Positions 43,264 to 52,570 of a stretch of DNA of 64,000 bases are shown here, piece after piece (the stretch's first letter is position 1; the number at the start of each line of letters is the position of its first letter). The notes beneath the pieces were generated by a model. It was not told the origin of the DNA. It worked only from the letters and a program-made list of their open reading frames with translations, and did no database searches. A program made the translations under genes and the position numbers. Origin of the DNA: JBFFZF01 sp050732695 (lineage in GTDB: Bacteria; Gemmatimonadota; Gemmatimonadetes; Longimicrobiales; RSA9); the NCBI GenBank assembly GCA_050732695.1, contig JBOHRL010000015.1, forward strand, positions 11,057 to 75,056, written 5' to 3'.

Positions 43264-45960
43264 ATGGATGAAGGGTGCGCAGGCTTTGCGGGTTGTAGAG
43301 GTTGCGCCGGCGGTGCGCACGGCGGGCCGAGCTGCATCGAGATCGAGCGGACGCTCGCGGAACCTAAGCCGCAGCCGCCATCAGCGCCGGCGAGGCTGTG
43401 CGCTACCGTGGCGTGGCTGCGCGCGACCGTGCTGCGCGCGACCGTCAGGTCCCACGCGAGTGCGCGTCTGAGCCGTCGGAAGTCACGCGAGCGGCTTCGC
43501 GCCCTGGCTGTTGCACTGGCCTCGGCACTGCTGTTCGTGTCGCCGATCGCAGCGACTGCGCAATCGGGATCGTTGCGCGGTGTCGTAGTCGATGCCGGGA
43601 GCGGTGCCGGGCTGGCGGGTGTTGCTGTGACGATCGAGCCTGCGCCAGGCGGCTTGCTCGCGCCCGGTTCGAGAGGCGCGGGTCTGGCGGCGGTGCGGTC
43701 GGTCGAGACCAACGCGTCCGGCGCGTACCGGTTCGGTGATCTGGTCGCGGGCCGTTATCGGTTGCGCGTCGAGCGCCTCGGGTACCGCGTTGTTACGATC
43801 GATGTCGAGATCCGGCAGCCGCTCGAGGCGCGGGTTTGGGTTGCCCTCGAAATGGCGCCGGTCGAACTCGAGGCAGTGCACGTCGAGGACGAAGCGCTGC
43901 CGCCGTTTCGCCGCGTGGCGGGTGGGCCTTCGGAACCGGAAGAGGCGCGTGTGTACTTCGAACGTGAGCGACAGATGCAGTTCCTCACGTCGGACGCTCG
44001 CGCGCTCACGTACGCAGACATGATCGAGGGCATCACGCTCGGCGAGACCGACGTCTTCCGTGCCTTGCAGCGCTTTCCCGGCGTGGCCACACGGGATGAT
44101 TACACGGCCGAGTTATGGACGCGGGGCGCGCCGTGGGCGCAGACGCGTGTCACGTTCGATGGCCTGCCGCTGTTCAATCCCGTGCATGCGGTGGGCGTGT
44201 TCTCGGGAGTCGCACCGGAGATCCTGGGCGGAGTGTTCTTCCATCCGGGTGTGCGGCCGGCGGCACTGGGTGAAGGCGCGGCCGGCGTCGTAGACCTGCG
44301 CTCGCGGCCGGGTAGCGGCGAAGGTGACCTGCGTGGTGCAGCTGACATCTCGCTCGCGAGCGCGCGCCTGTCGCTCGACCAGCGGCCGAGCGAACGCTTT
44401 GCATGGATTGTGTCTGGCCGGCGCTCCTACCTCGATGTATTCACGAACGGGCTCGACTGGTTCGGCATCGACGACCTCGATCTGCCATACGCGTTCCATG
44501 ATGTCGCGGCCCGGCTTGATGCGCAGATCAGCAATCGTTCGGGCATCGAAGCGAGTGGCATCTGGGAGGACGACCGGTTGTACGGGAACGTCGATGGCAT
44601 CCTCGAAGAGACGACTGCGAACTGGGGCAATGCGGCTGGGCGCGTGACGCTGCACGCGCCGCTCGGCGGGTTGCAGTCGCGGCACACGTTCGGCTTCTCG
44701 CGTTACCGCGCTGTTATCAGGGAGTCGCCAGACTCGACGATCCTCGACCGCAACCAGCCGTGGGCGGAGCCCGAGACCGACAACCGCATCGCCTACGCGC
44801 GCTTCGCGACGGAACTCGAGCCGCCCAGCGTCGAAGGCCGCGTTGCTCCGTGGACTGCCGGATACGAAGTCGTCGCGCAACACATGCGGTATGACGGGCC
44901 GGAGCCGCGTTTCTATCCGGTGAAGCCGGACACGACACGGCGGATCAGCGGCGAAGGGCGGACGTGGACCGTTGCGGGCTGGGCAGATGCGCGGATTCAG
45001 ATCGGAACGCGAGTCACAATGGCGCCGGGACTTCGCATCGAGGGCGGCACGCGCGTGCGGAACGGTGGCTCGATGCGACTGGCGCCTCGATTCGCGGTGC
45101 AGGTGCGGGCATCGGATCGAACGACCATCTCTCTGGCGGCCGGACGGAGCTGGCAATATCTCCAGGCTCTGGCGCTGGCCGGGCCGAGCGCGCACCCTGC
45201 GTTTCACGCAAGTCAATTCTGGCTCTGGGCCGGCGAGAAGGCGCCCGCGATCCGCGCCGACATCGCGACCATCGGTGCAGAGCACTGGTTCGGAACGGGC
45301 TGGCTGGGATCCATGACAGCGTATCGCCGCCGTGCGACGGGCGTGACCGTGCCGGACCCGCAGCCGGGCGGCCTCGAGCGCCGGCCATTGTTCGTGATCG
45401 GTGAGAACGATGCACACGGCATCGAACTGAGCCTGCGCAAGGTGGCAGGCCGATGGACGGCGGCGCTCGCGTATACTGCCGGCGAGTCGGTGATGCACGC
45501 GGCCGGTCTGACGTTCCCGTCTGTGACGGACCGGGCGAGGCGCATCGATGCAACCGCGGTGGTGCGTCTGGTTGGCGGCTTGCGGCTGGCGGGCGCATAC
45601 GCGGCCATGACGGGAGCACCTTACACGCGTGTCCGTTCGCGGCTCCGTGAGGACGACTGTAGCCTGTTCGGGTTCGAGTGCAGTGCGGCACCGGCACAGC
45701 TGGAAGCGCAGAACGTCGAGCGAACACCGGATTACCGCAGCCTCGATGCGAGCCTGACGTGGACGCGTGCGCTGGCCGCCTTCGAGGTGAGTGCGTACGT
45801 GCAGGTGAGGAACGTGCTGAATCGGAATAACGCGAGCACGTACTCGGGCAGTGTGCCCATTGCGGTGCGCACCGACCGGCAACAGGACATCGTGTGGGGA
45901 GATCGGTTCGAGGCAGGACTGCCGCGCATGCCTCTGATCGGCGCGCGCATCGCATTCTGA
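43264..45960 (+). CDS. TonB-dependent receptor with carboxypeptidase-regulatory-like N-domain
   Basis: An outer-membrane active-transport barrel of up to 898 residues. The true start is uncertain: the ATG at 43264 lacks a ribosome binding site, and a GTG at 43408 gives a better signal region ending LFVSPIAATAQS. Then comes a CarboxypepD_reg-like domain (SLRGVVVDAGSGAGLAGVAV, ASGAYRFGDLVAGRYRLRVE), a plug (FPGVATRDDYTAELWTRGAP, TRVTFDGLPLFNPVHAVGVF) and a barrel ending in RMPLIGARIAF with C-terminal Phe. The substrate is unknown. It is co-directional with the sigma/anti-sigma pair 15 bases downstream, suggesting regulation by that ECF factor. Confidence 0.88.
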   Translation: MDEGCAGFAGCRGCAGGAHGGPSCIEIERTLAEPKPQPPSAPARLCATVAWLRATVLRATVRSHASARLSRRKSRERLRALAVALASALLFVSPIAATAQSGSLRGVVVDAGSGAGLAGVAVTIEPAPGGLLAPGSRGAGLAAVRSVETNASGAYRFGDLVAGRYRLRVERLGYRVVTIDVEIRQPLEARVWVALEMAPVELEAVHVEDEALPPFRRVAGGPSEPEEARVYFERERQMQFLTSDARALTYADMIEGITLGETDVFRALQRFPGVATRDDYTAELWTRGAPWAQTRVTFDGLPLFNPVHAVGVFSGVAPEILGGVFFHPGVRPAALGEGAAGVVDLRSRPGSGEGDLRGAADISLASARLSLDQRPSERFAWIVSGRRSYLDVFTNGLDWFGIDDLDLPYAFHDVAARLDAQISNRSGIEASGIWEDDRLYGNVDGILEETTANWGNAAGRVTLHAPLGGLQSRHTFGFSRYRAVIRESPDSTILDRNQPWAEPETDNRIAYARFATELEPPSVEGRVAPWTAGYEVVAQHMRYDGPEPRFYPVKPDTTRRISGEGRTWTVAGWADARIQIGTRVTMAPGLRIEGGTRVRNGGSMRLAPRFAVQVRASDRTTISLAAGRSWQYLQALALAGPSAHPAFHASQFWLWAGEKAPAIRADIATIGAEHWFGTGWLGSMTAYRRRATGVTVPDPQPGGLERRPLFVIGENDAHGIELSLRKVAGRWTAALAYTAGESVMHAAGLTFPSVTDRARRIDATAVVRLVGGLRLAGAYAAMTGAPYTRVRSRLREDDCSLFGFECSAAPAQLEAQNVERTPDYRSLDASLTWTRALAAFEVSAYVQVRNVLNRNNASTYSGSVPIAVRTDRQQDIVWGDRFEAGLPRMPLIGARIAF

Positions 45961-45975
45961 CACGAAGCGGAATCC

Positions 45976-46473
45976 ATGGACGTCGCAAGGCTCTATGTCG
46001 AACACCATGCCGCGCTGTTCCGCTACCTGTACCGGCTCACGGGCGACGGCGACCTCGCCGCGGACGCGGTGCAGGAGACGTTCACACGCATGTTGGCGAG
46101 GCCGCCGCGCGAGGAGAATCCGAAAGCGTGGCTGTTCACAGTCGCGACGAACCAGGTCCGGGCGTGGGCGAATCGAACGAAACGCAGGCTTGCGCTTGTC
46201 GATACGGAACGGGCCGCACGCCAGAGCGCGGATCCGCCGCCGCTGCCGGATGCCGTCACGCATGCTGGCGAAGTGCGGCACACGGTTCGAGCAGCGCTCG
46301 ATGCGCTGTCCGAAAAGGAGCGAACCGTGTTGCTCATGCGTGAAGAAGGATTCGCGCATCGCGAGATCGCGGCAGCGGTTGGAACCACGACAGCCTCCGT
46401 CGGCACGATGATCGCCCGCGCGCTCGACAAACTCGCCGAACGGCTGTCGCTTGATGCGGAGGATGTGCCATGA
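45976..46473 (+). CDS. ECF sigma factor
   Basis: 165 residues: region 2 is HHAALFRYLYRLTGDGDLAA with DAVQETFTRMLARPP, and region 4 is ALDALSEKERTVLLMREEGF followed by AHREIAAAVGTTTASVGTMI. There is no extra C-terminal domain. It lies between the receptor and the anti-sigma gene; its stop overlaps the next ATG (ATGA). This order suggests cell-surface or envelope signalling controlling the receptor, although the receptor lacks an obvious N-terminal signalling extension of FecA type. Confidence 0.92.
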   Translation: MDVARLYVEHHAALFRYLYRLTGDGDLAADAVQETFTRMLARPPREENPKAWLFTVATNQVRAWANRTKRRLALVDTERAARQSADPPPLPDAVTHAGEVRHTVRAALDALSEKERTVLLMREEGFAHREIAAAVGTTTASVGTMIARALDKLAERLSLDAEDVP

Positions 46474-47183
46474 TGACGGAGCGTTCCATGCCTGACGATG
46501 CACTACTCGTCCGTTACATCGATGGCGAAGCCTCGGCCGACGAACGCGCGCTGGTCGAATCGGTGTCGGCCGGGGATCCAACGGTGGCAGCCCGCCTCGC
46601 GCAACTCGAGGAGCGCACGAAGGCGGCGCGTGCGGCACTCGCGCAAGCCGACATCGCCGCGCCGGCTGCCCTCGCCGCGTTCAAGCCGGGCGCTGCACGA
46701 TCGAACATCGGGCATTCGATGTGGCTGCGCGCTGCGCTCGTTGTCGGGCTGCTTGGCGCTGCCGCTCTTGCAGTGCCACCCGTCCGTGCATGGGTGCTCG
46801 ATGTGCTGCAACGTGACATGAGCCCCGATGTTTCCGATTCAGTGCCAGGTGCGCCCGTCACGATCGACAGTGTCATGATCTTCTTCGACGTGCCACCCGA
46901 GTTCACGATCGAACTCGACGCCGCACAGCGCGACGGCCAGGTGACGGTGCGGATCGCGGACGTCGACCAGGCAACCGCCGAGCTGAGGACGCCGGGCGGG
47001 ACGGAGAGTTTCTTCGTGGTCCCGGAAGGCCTGCGCATCATCAACGGCGACATCTCGACAGCCGAGTACGAGATCGTGCTGCCGCGATCCGTCCGCGAAG
47101 TACGGGTGCGGATTCCCGGTTCGCCCGATGTCATGTACGCGACCGCGGACAGCGAGACGCGCGTATTCGAACTCGGGCGCTGA
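46470..47183 (+). CDS. Membrane anti-sigma factor
   Basis: 237 residues. The N-terminal cytoplasmic part (DDALLVRYIDGEASADERAL, VAARLAQLEERTKAARAALA) fits an anti-sigma domain without the HxxxCxxC zinc site. One membrane helix (LRAALVVGLLGAAALAVPPV) is at about residues 85-105. The C-terminal beta-rich periplasmic part is about 130 residues. It overlaps the sigma gene by 4 bases, as is usual for such pairs. Confidence 0.85.
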   Translation: MMTERSMPDDALLVRYIDGEASADERALVESVSAGDPTVAARLAQLEERTKAARAALAQADIAAPAALAAFKPGAARSNIGHSMWLRAALVVGLLGAAALAVPPVRAWVLDVLQRDMSPDVSDSVPGAPVTIDSVMIFFDVPPEFTIELDAAQRDGQVTVRIADVDQATAELRTPGGTESFFVVPEGLRIINGDISTAEYEIVLPRSVREVRVRIPGSPDVMYATADSETRVFELGR

Positions 47184-47189
47184 ACGCGA

Positions 47190-47208
47190 GCCATGCGTTG
47201 CGCATGGC
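47190..47208. terminator. Short hairpin between convergent genes
   Basis: GCCATGCG and CGCATGGC around a TTG loop, 7 bases after the anti-sigma stop and 31 before the DUF6850-like stop. A bidirectional terminator is likely; no T-run. Confidence 0.45.
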
Positions 47209-47238
47209 CAGCCGTTCGGCGGCGCTTCACATGATCAG

Positions 47239-48843
47239 TCAGTAACGATCGGACGCCGAAGCCTGATAGCGCGCCGTGACGAGTTCGACACGCCACACGC
47301 TGCGGTTGCCGTCCGGCGCGCCCTGAAGGCGTGCCAATCCTACCGGTTCGACGCTGCTACGCGAGAACTCGAGCGTCCACGAACGTCCGCCCCAACGGTA
47401 GCTGACAGCGGATGCGAATGACCAGCGATTCGCGTCCGTTGCGAGCAAGCCGAATCGGGGGGCGAGATACAAGGCATAACCCGGTCCGATGTCACCAGGC
47501 CGGGGTATCGAGCCCGCAGGCAGGTACTGTCCGTAGGCGCCGCCGAATGCAACGGAAAAGCGGCCGAACTCGCGCCGGCCTGCAAGCGTGAGCGAGCGTG
47601 ACCAACTGCGCAGGTCGATGACGGTGCCGGCAAGACTGTCGGTTGCAGTCTGGTCCAAACCGGCCACATCGATGGCAACGATCCACTCGAAGGCGCCGGT
47701 GCCGGTGCCACGCAGTTCGCCGCGGATGTCGACACGGTCCTCCTCGGCAAGAAACGTGACGGCCGGGACTTCGCCTCGTGCGAGGTCGTGCTTGCTGGAC
47801 GTCCATTCGATGGAGACACCGGGCAGGACGCTCGCGCCGAAGAGTGGCGCGCGCAACGCTGCACCGGCCCGCAGCGCATCGCCGGCCCAGCGGTCGGCGG
47901 CGCCGTCAGGATTATCGTCTGAGCGGTGTTTCTCGGTCATCGACGACAGCTCGGCATAGAGCGCCCAGCGGCCCGCGCCAATAGAACCGGCTGCGCCAGC
48001 GCCGACGGCGGTTTCGTCCGCGCGCACGACGCGCAGGAAGAGGCTGCGAAAGTCCTGCGCCAGCGGGTCGCGATAGCCATCGAAAAGGTAGAGTTGCGTC
48101 GCATTGGCGATGGCATACATGGAGAGTCGTTCATTATGGCGACGCCAGCGCGCGTGTGCGCCGAACGCCAGATCATCAGAAACGGACCACGTCAGGCCGC
48201 TGCTCGCGGCCGGCGCGGCTACCCGCCCGATGTGTGGCACCGGGGAGGCCCGCGTGTTGCGCGTGAGGACATCGTAACCAGCCGCTATGCCGGCCGCGAG
48301 TTTCCCGAAGGATAGAGCGGCGGCGCCGTCGATACGAGCGTGCGCTTCATCGATGCCGGCACCACTCGTGTCTACGACAAGGAGCGGACTACGCAATGTG
48401 CTCGACAGGCCGGAGAACACTGGTGCACCCAGACTTCGACGGGCGATGGAAACGTTACCCGCGAGCACGCTTCGATCACCAACCGGTGTCCATCCGGTAC
48501 CGGACGCCGCGGTCTCACGGACGGACCCCGGCTCGAGTTCCTCGCGGTAGTCACCACTCTCCTCGCCTGTGCCGATGCGCAGCCAGTTCGCAGCGCTGTC
48601 GACTTGCAGAACGATGCCTGCGGGGTTGCCGGTTGTAAAGGCGAGCCCGATCGGGGCCATCGGGTAGAGCAGCGCGTGGAGAGTCGCACGCGTCAATGCG
48701 TTGCGTTGAGCGGGGCTCCAGCGCGTGAGCCAGTGTGGATGCGAACCGAGGACTGGCTGCTGTGCAGTTGCGCCGGTGGACGCACAGATGATTGTAGCGG
48801 CGAGAAGGGTTGCGGTACTGATGTTCCGATACCGTGCGTTCAT
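47239..48843 (-). CDS. DUF6850-like outer-membrane beta-barrel protein
   Basis: 534 residues with signal peptide (ISTATLLAATIICASTGATA) and many amphipathic beta-strands, for example LAFGAHARWRRHNERLSMYA, WALYAELSSMTEKHR, GVSIEWTSSKHDLARGE and WSFASAVSYRWGGRSWTLEF. It ends in aromatic-rich strands. It resembles DUF6850 barrels that in Bacteroidota sit beside DUF4876 and TonB receptor genes; that is recalled family knowledge, not a search. The start overlaps the receptor stop as ATGA, so both are one operon. Confidence 0.8.
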   Translation of the reverse strand: MNARYRNISTATLLAATIICASTGATAQQPVLGSHPHWLTRWSPAQRNALTRATLHALLYPMAPIGLAFTTGNPAGIVLQVDSAANWLRIGTGEESGDYREELEPGSVRETAASGTGWTPVGDRSVLAGNVSIARRSLGAPVFSGLSSTLRSPLLVVDTSGAGIDEAHARIDGAAALSFGKLAAGIAAGYDVLTRNTRASPVPHIGRVAAPAASSGLTWSVSDDLAFGAHARWRRHNERLSMYAIANATQLYLFDGYRDPLAQDFRSLFLRVVRADETAVGAGAAGSIGAGRWALYAELSSMTEKHRSDDNPDGAADRWAGDALRAGAALRAPLFGASVLPGVSIEWTSSKHDLARGEVPAVTFLAEEDRVDIRGELRGTGTGAFEWIVAIDVAGLDQTATDSLAGTVIDLRSWSRSLTLAGRREFGRFSVAFGGAYGQYLPAGSIPRPGDIGPGYALYLAPRFGLLATDANRWSFASAVSYRWGGRSWTLEFSRSSVEPVGLARLQGAPDGNRSVWRVELVTARYQASASDRY

Positions 48844-51644
48844 TGGCCGATGATCCCACTTACGGGCAGGAAGACCTCAGCGCCAAAACGGACCGGGGAG
48901 TAGAACCGGCGCTGAACATTGGGTCCGAAGAACTTGCCTGGGTTGTCCATTACGTTGTAGGCCCAGAACCCGAAGCGGCCACCGAGCGGCAGTGTCTTGC
49001 TGACCTGGATGGCAAGCAGCCAGTCACCGGGCGTTTCGAGTGTGCTCGTGAACACGCCCGAACGCGCGACACGCAGGTCCGCATATTCGGGTTGTGTGCG
49101 CTCCGACTGCGGGACTGGAACGAGTTCGCCGCTGCGCGTCAGGTAACCCTCGAACGCGAGTGTATCGTTGGCTGTCGCATCGTAGGCGCGGTCATTGATG
49201 TTGTGCTGGATCGCGGCGGTGATGATGAATCCGATTTCGGGTCGGTGGTGCACGAGCCGGTACGTTACCAGCTTGCGCTCGCCGATTTCGCGCGCGCCGC
49301 TCCAGTAGGGAGTACGTTGCTGGCGAGGCAGCAGCTGAAAGTTCGTGAAACGGTCGGCCGATCCGAAGAAAAGCTGGTCCGATGTGCGTTCCGTACGCAC
49401 CCACGCGCCGCTCACGGTACCACGCAACCGAAGCGGCGTGATCTCGGGCAGTGTGACGGTCAACTCGAGGCCGCGATTCGTCTGCCGCACGTGGTTGTCC
49501 GGACGGCGCAACAGAACCGGCACGGTATCGAGGCCGTATGCCGGTTCGACAATCTCCGGCGGTCGTCCCGTGCCCGGAGTCGAATCGGTGAGTGCAAACA
49601 GTTCGCGTGGCAGGAACGCCGGCAGCAGCCGGACCGCTGCGGCGTCCGTGATGCGGTCGTCGAACGCGGTCAGTCCGAATGTGCCTCCGAGGGCGTCCAG
49701 CTCGAAGCCGACCTCCGTCTTCGTCGCCCGCGTCAGTCCGAGGTCCGGATTGGTCAGGTCGTGGACGAACGTCGTGATCACCGCCAACCGCTCGGCGGGG
49801 TCGGTCGCGAACCAGTTGACGTTGACCAGATCGAAGTATTGCGGCGCAGGGTAGAGCAGGGCGAGCGGGGGGATCTTGGCGACGCGACCTGCGCCCGCGC
49901 GCAGCCGCAGCCACGACCGGGGCAGCAGCTCGATGTTCACACGTGGCTGCACGGCCGCATCACGGACACGGTTCATCCAACCGCTGCCCGGCTGGAACAG
50001 GTCCGCGCGCAGACCTGCCTGCACGTTCAGACTCACGTGGCCGAGCCGCGCAGCGATCCGGTCGTCGAGATAGAGCGACGTCATGGCGATTCCCGGCACA
50101 TCGTCGTTCCGGCGAGGCCGCGCGAACCCGTTCACGCCGTTGTAGCTGCCGAACGGCGGGTTCACGATATCGAACTGGTATCCCGGGCCACGGTTCCACT
50201 CGCGCCGCGTCTCGATGCCGCCGCGCAGGAGGTGCTCACCGCCGAATGCTTCGAGTTCGCGAGCCAGCTCCGCTCGCAAATAGAAGAGGCGGGGCACGCC
50301 GTCGACCGAGGTTTCTGCTATGTAACGGCCCTGGACGAACTGTCCCTCGTTCCGACCGGCCCCGAGCGCCGAGGTGATCGGCAATGGTGGCCGCGAATGG
50401 TCCGCTTCGGCCTCGCTCGATTGCCGCAGTTCCGCATACGCACCCGTTACGGAAACGCGATTCGCTCCCAGCGTCATGCGCAGCCGGGAACTCACCCGCA
50501 AACCGCGATCACGGTTGGATGACTCGAATGCGGGTCGCGTATCGGGGTCGCGCGGCCGGTCATCCACGAGCTGGAAGAAGTCGATACGCGTGTCCAGTGA
50601 GGACGATTCGTTCAGTGCCGAAGGCTCACCCAGCTCCAGCCGGTGCATGAGCTGCCCCGCAAAGCGGTACGCCTCGTCCTCGGTGAGGCCGGCAGCCGTG
50701 GCCGTACGTGTTACGTCCAGGTTACCAGTGATTGCATGCCGAGGCCCGATTCGAGTGCCGCCGAGGACGCTGCCGCCCGCCGTGCGTGCATCGTACTGAC
50801 CCTTGATCTCTGGCGCTACAGTCGCTGCGTGCGTTTCTATGATGACTGCGCCCTGTGTGAGATCGCCGTAGCGTGCGGATGGCACGCCGCGAATCACTTC
50901 GACGCGATCGAGAGTGCTGGCCGGAATCGCGCGCAGGTCCACACCACCGAACGCCGACGACACAATGTTCACGTCCGCGCCAGCGCCGGGCGCCTGAAGG
51001 TTGGCGTTGTTGGAAACGGGCACGCCATCCATGACGACGAGCGTGCCGAACGAGGCAAGATCGGAAACGCTTGCGCCGAAGCCCGCGTTGCCGGTACTTG
51101 TGGTCGCAGCGGCGCGTAGCGCGAATTGCTGCACGCCGTCCAGCCCCGGCGCCTGGAGTGGCGCGCCCGGCACGTTCGCAAGCACACCGGCCACGCTGAC
51201 GGCTGTCTGGTGGCGGATGGCTTCACGGCCGGCTACTGTCGCAGTTCCCAGCTCGCCACGCGCGCGGCTGGTCGCATCCGCCGTGACATGCAGGCTCGGC
51301 AGCACGAGTGCACTCTCCGCAACAAGAAGGTCACGCTCGACAACGCCTGCTACCGGTACCACAATCGTCTCGCGGACCGCAGCATAGCCAATGTGCTGCA
51401 CGACAATCACCTGCGGCCCGGGAGCAGCGTTATCGATCCGGAAACGGCCAAGTGAATCGGAAAGTACACCGCCGGCGCGGTATTCCAGTCTTATGAGCGC
51501 ACCCTCGACGGGCAGTCGCGTCTGTGCGTCCAGCACGCGGCCCTCGATCGCCGCGCCCTGCGGAACCTGCGCCCCGATCGGGCCGGCAACCGGGATGGCC
51601 AGCACTGACCATATGACTCCGGGCCATATGCGTTGAAGTCGCAT
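48840..51644 (-). CDS. TonB-dependent receptor, second copy, with DUF6850-like partner
   Basis: A 934-residue outer-membrane receptor. A signal peptide ends near AGPIGAQ; a CarboxypepD_reg-like domain (AIEGRVLDAQTRLPVEGALI) follows; the plug has VAGVLANVPGAPLQAPGLDG and VEVIRGVPSARYGDLTQGAV; the barrel ends FGAEVFLPVSGIIGQ. The substrate is unknown; the DUF4876/DUF6850 context in other phyla is thought to involve metal or cofactor uptake. The ATG 51644 follows GGAGGGACG. It is divergent from the thioredoxin-like gene, with about 130 bases between. Confidence 0.92.
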   Translation of the reverse strand: MRLQRIWPGVIWSVLAIPVAGPIGAQVPQGAAIEGRVLDAQTRLPVEGALIRLEYRAGGVLSDSLGRFRIDNAAPGPQVIVVQHIGYAAVRETIVVPVAGVVERDLLVAESALVLPSLHVTADATSRARGELGTATVAGREAIRHQTAVSVAGVLANVPGAPLQAPGLDGVQQFALRAAATTSTGNAGFGASVSDLASFGTLVVMDGVPVSNNANLQAPGAGADVNIVSSAFGGVDLRAIPASTLDRVEVIRGVPSARYGDLTQGAVIIETHAATVAPEIKGQYDARTAGGSVLGGTRIGPRHAITGNLDVTRTATAAGLTEDEAYRFAGQLMHRLELGEPSALNESSSLDTRIDFFQLVDDRPRDPDTRPAFESSNRDRGLRVSSRLRMTLGANRVSVTGAYAELRQSSEAEADHSRPPLPITSALGAGRNEGQFVQGRYIAETSVDGVPRLFYLRAELARELEAFGGEHLLRGGIETRREWNRGPGYQFDIVNPPFGSYNGVNGFARPRRNDDVPGIAMTSLYLDDRIAARLGHVSLNVQAGLRADLFQPGSGWMNRVRDAAVQPRVNIELLPRSWLRLRAGAGRVAKIPPLALLYPAPQYFDLVNVNWFATDPAERLAVITTFVHDLTNPDLGLTRATKTEVGFELDALGGTFGLTAFDDRITDAAAVRLLPAFLPRELFALTDSTPGTGRPPEIVEPAYGLDTVPVLLRRPDNHVRQTNRGLELTVTLPEITPLRLRGTVSGAWVRTERTSDQLFFGSADRFTNFQLLPRQQRTPYWSGAREIGERKLVTYRLVHHRPEIGFIITAAIQHNINDRAYDATANDTLAFEGYLTRSGELVPVPQSERTQPEYADLRVARSGVFTSTLETPGDWLLAIQVSKTLPLGGRFGFWAYNVMDNPGKFFGPNVQRRFYSPVRFGAEVFLPVSGIIGQ

Positions 51645-51678
51645 CGTCCCTCCGTCTGAGGCTGCAAAGGAAGATTGG

Positions 51679-51708
51679 TTGACACAGGCGTGTGGCGCAA
51701 CGTACACT
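51679..51708 (+). promoter_or_regulatory. Promoter for the thioredoxin-like/Cys-rich/DUF4876 unit
   Basis: TTGACA (51679-51684), 18-base spacer, TACACT (51703-51708), about 70 bases before the TlpA-like ATG. It is a good sigma70-like match in a GC-rich region. Confidence 0.55.
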
Positions 51709-51776
51709 GTTCTTAACGATCGGGCCGGGGGGCGGCCGGATCGGTCCGCGTTCATATCCGCGCGGGGGGCACCCCG

Positions 51777-52346
51777 ATGCGACAGTGGTCAGTCTATTTC
51801 CTTCTCGCTGTTGCGCTTGTGATGGTTGTCCTGCTCGCACAGCGGACCCGGCAGGTGCGCGGAGATTACCATGATCTGCTCGACCGCGCTACGATCAACG
51901 TCCCCGGCCAGTTCGTTCCGACGTTCGCCGCCGCGACGCTGGAGGGGGACAGTGTCGTCGTTGGCACGACGGGCCCGCAGAAGCGGCAGGTGCTGTTCTT
52001 CTTCAACACGACGTGCCCGTATTGCCTCCGTACGATCCCGGCATGGAAGGAGATCGCCCGTGTGGCTTACCAGTCGGGCCACGATGTGTACGGTGTGGCG
52101 CTCGATTCGCTGCCGCTCGTTCAAAGCTACGTGGCGAAGTACGATCTCGACTATCCCGTGTTGCTTTTCCCCGAACGGAAACTCAATCGCCTTTATCGTG
52201 CAGGCGCCGTTCCTGAGACGGTGGTTCTGGACGCTGAGGGCAGGATCCTCTACGCCCGGCGAGGCGAGATAGAGGAGCGAGCGACAATCGATTCCGTGCT
52301 CGCTGTGCTGCATTTCACCGAGATTCCTCAGGAGAACGTGCCATGA
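51777..52346 (+). CDS. Membrane-anchored TlpA/thioredoxin-like protein
   Basis: 189 residues. An N-terminal membrane anchor (WSVYFLLAVALVMVVLLAQR) tethers a periplasmic thioredoxin fold. FFFNTTCPYCLRTIPAWKEI contains the CxxC (Cys80, Cys83), followed by VYGVALDSLPLVQSYVAKYD and the cis-Pro-type AVPETVVLDAEGRILY. Such proteins reduce or oxidise extracytoplasmic cysteines. Its stop overlaps the start of the Cys-rich peptide (ATGA), making that peptide a natural candidate partner. Confidence 0.9.
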   Translation: MRQWSVYFLLAVALVMVVLLAQRTRQVRGDYHDLLDRATINVPGQFVPTFAAATLEGDSVVVGTTGPQKRQVLFFFNTTCPYCLRTIPAWKEIARVAYQSGHDVYGVALDSLPLVQSYVAKYDLDYPVLLFPERKLNRLYRAGAVPETVVLDAEGRILYARRGEIEERATIDSVLAVLHFTEIPQENVP

Positions 52347-52570
52347 ATAATCTTACCATACGGGTGATCATCGCGTTATTCGCGATCCTGGCACTTGGCA
52401 GTCTCACGTTCGGAGCGAGTCAGTTGCTCGCGCGCGAGGACTGCACACAGCCGGGCCAGATCGGGACGTGTCCGCCGTACACCGAACAATCGTGCAACGA
52501 AGACTGCTTTGACCTGTTCATGACGCCGGGCGGCTGCATCAACGGTTGCTGCACGTGCGCGGTCCGTTGA
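52343..52570 (+). CDS. Small secreted cysteine-rich peptide
   Basis: 75 residues. Residues 1-30 are a hydrophobic signal (IRVIIALFAILALGSLTFGA). The remaining roughly 44 residues have eight Cys at 34, 43, 51, 55, 65, 69, 70 and 72, ending in GGCINGCCTCAVR. No family was recognised. Four disulfides, or a metal site, are possible. It is coupled by ATGA to the thioredoxin-like gene and its stop overlaps the presumed TTG start of the DUF4876-like gene. A processed-peptide (RiPP-like) product is conceivable but no maturation enzyme is nearby. Confidence 0.75.
   Translation: MNNLTIRVIIALFAILALGSLTFGASQLLAREDCTQPGQIGTCPPYTEQSCNEDCFDLFMTPGGCINGCCTCAVR

Noticed and set aside
44113..46638. 841-residue minus-strand ORF
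   Set aside because: Antisense to the receptor, sigma and anti-sigma genes; His/Arg-rich shadow without domains.
48834..50522. 562-residue plus-strand ORF
   Set aside because: Antisense to the second TonB-dependent receptor; no recognisable domain.
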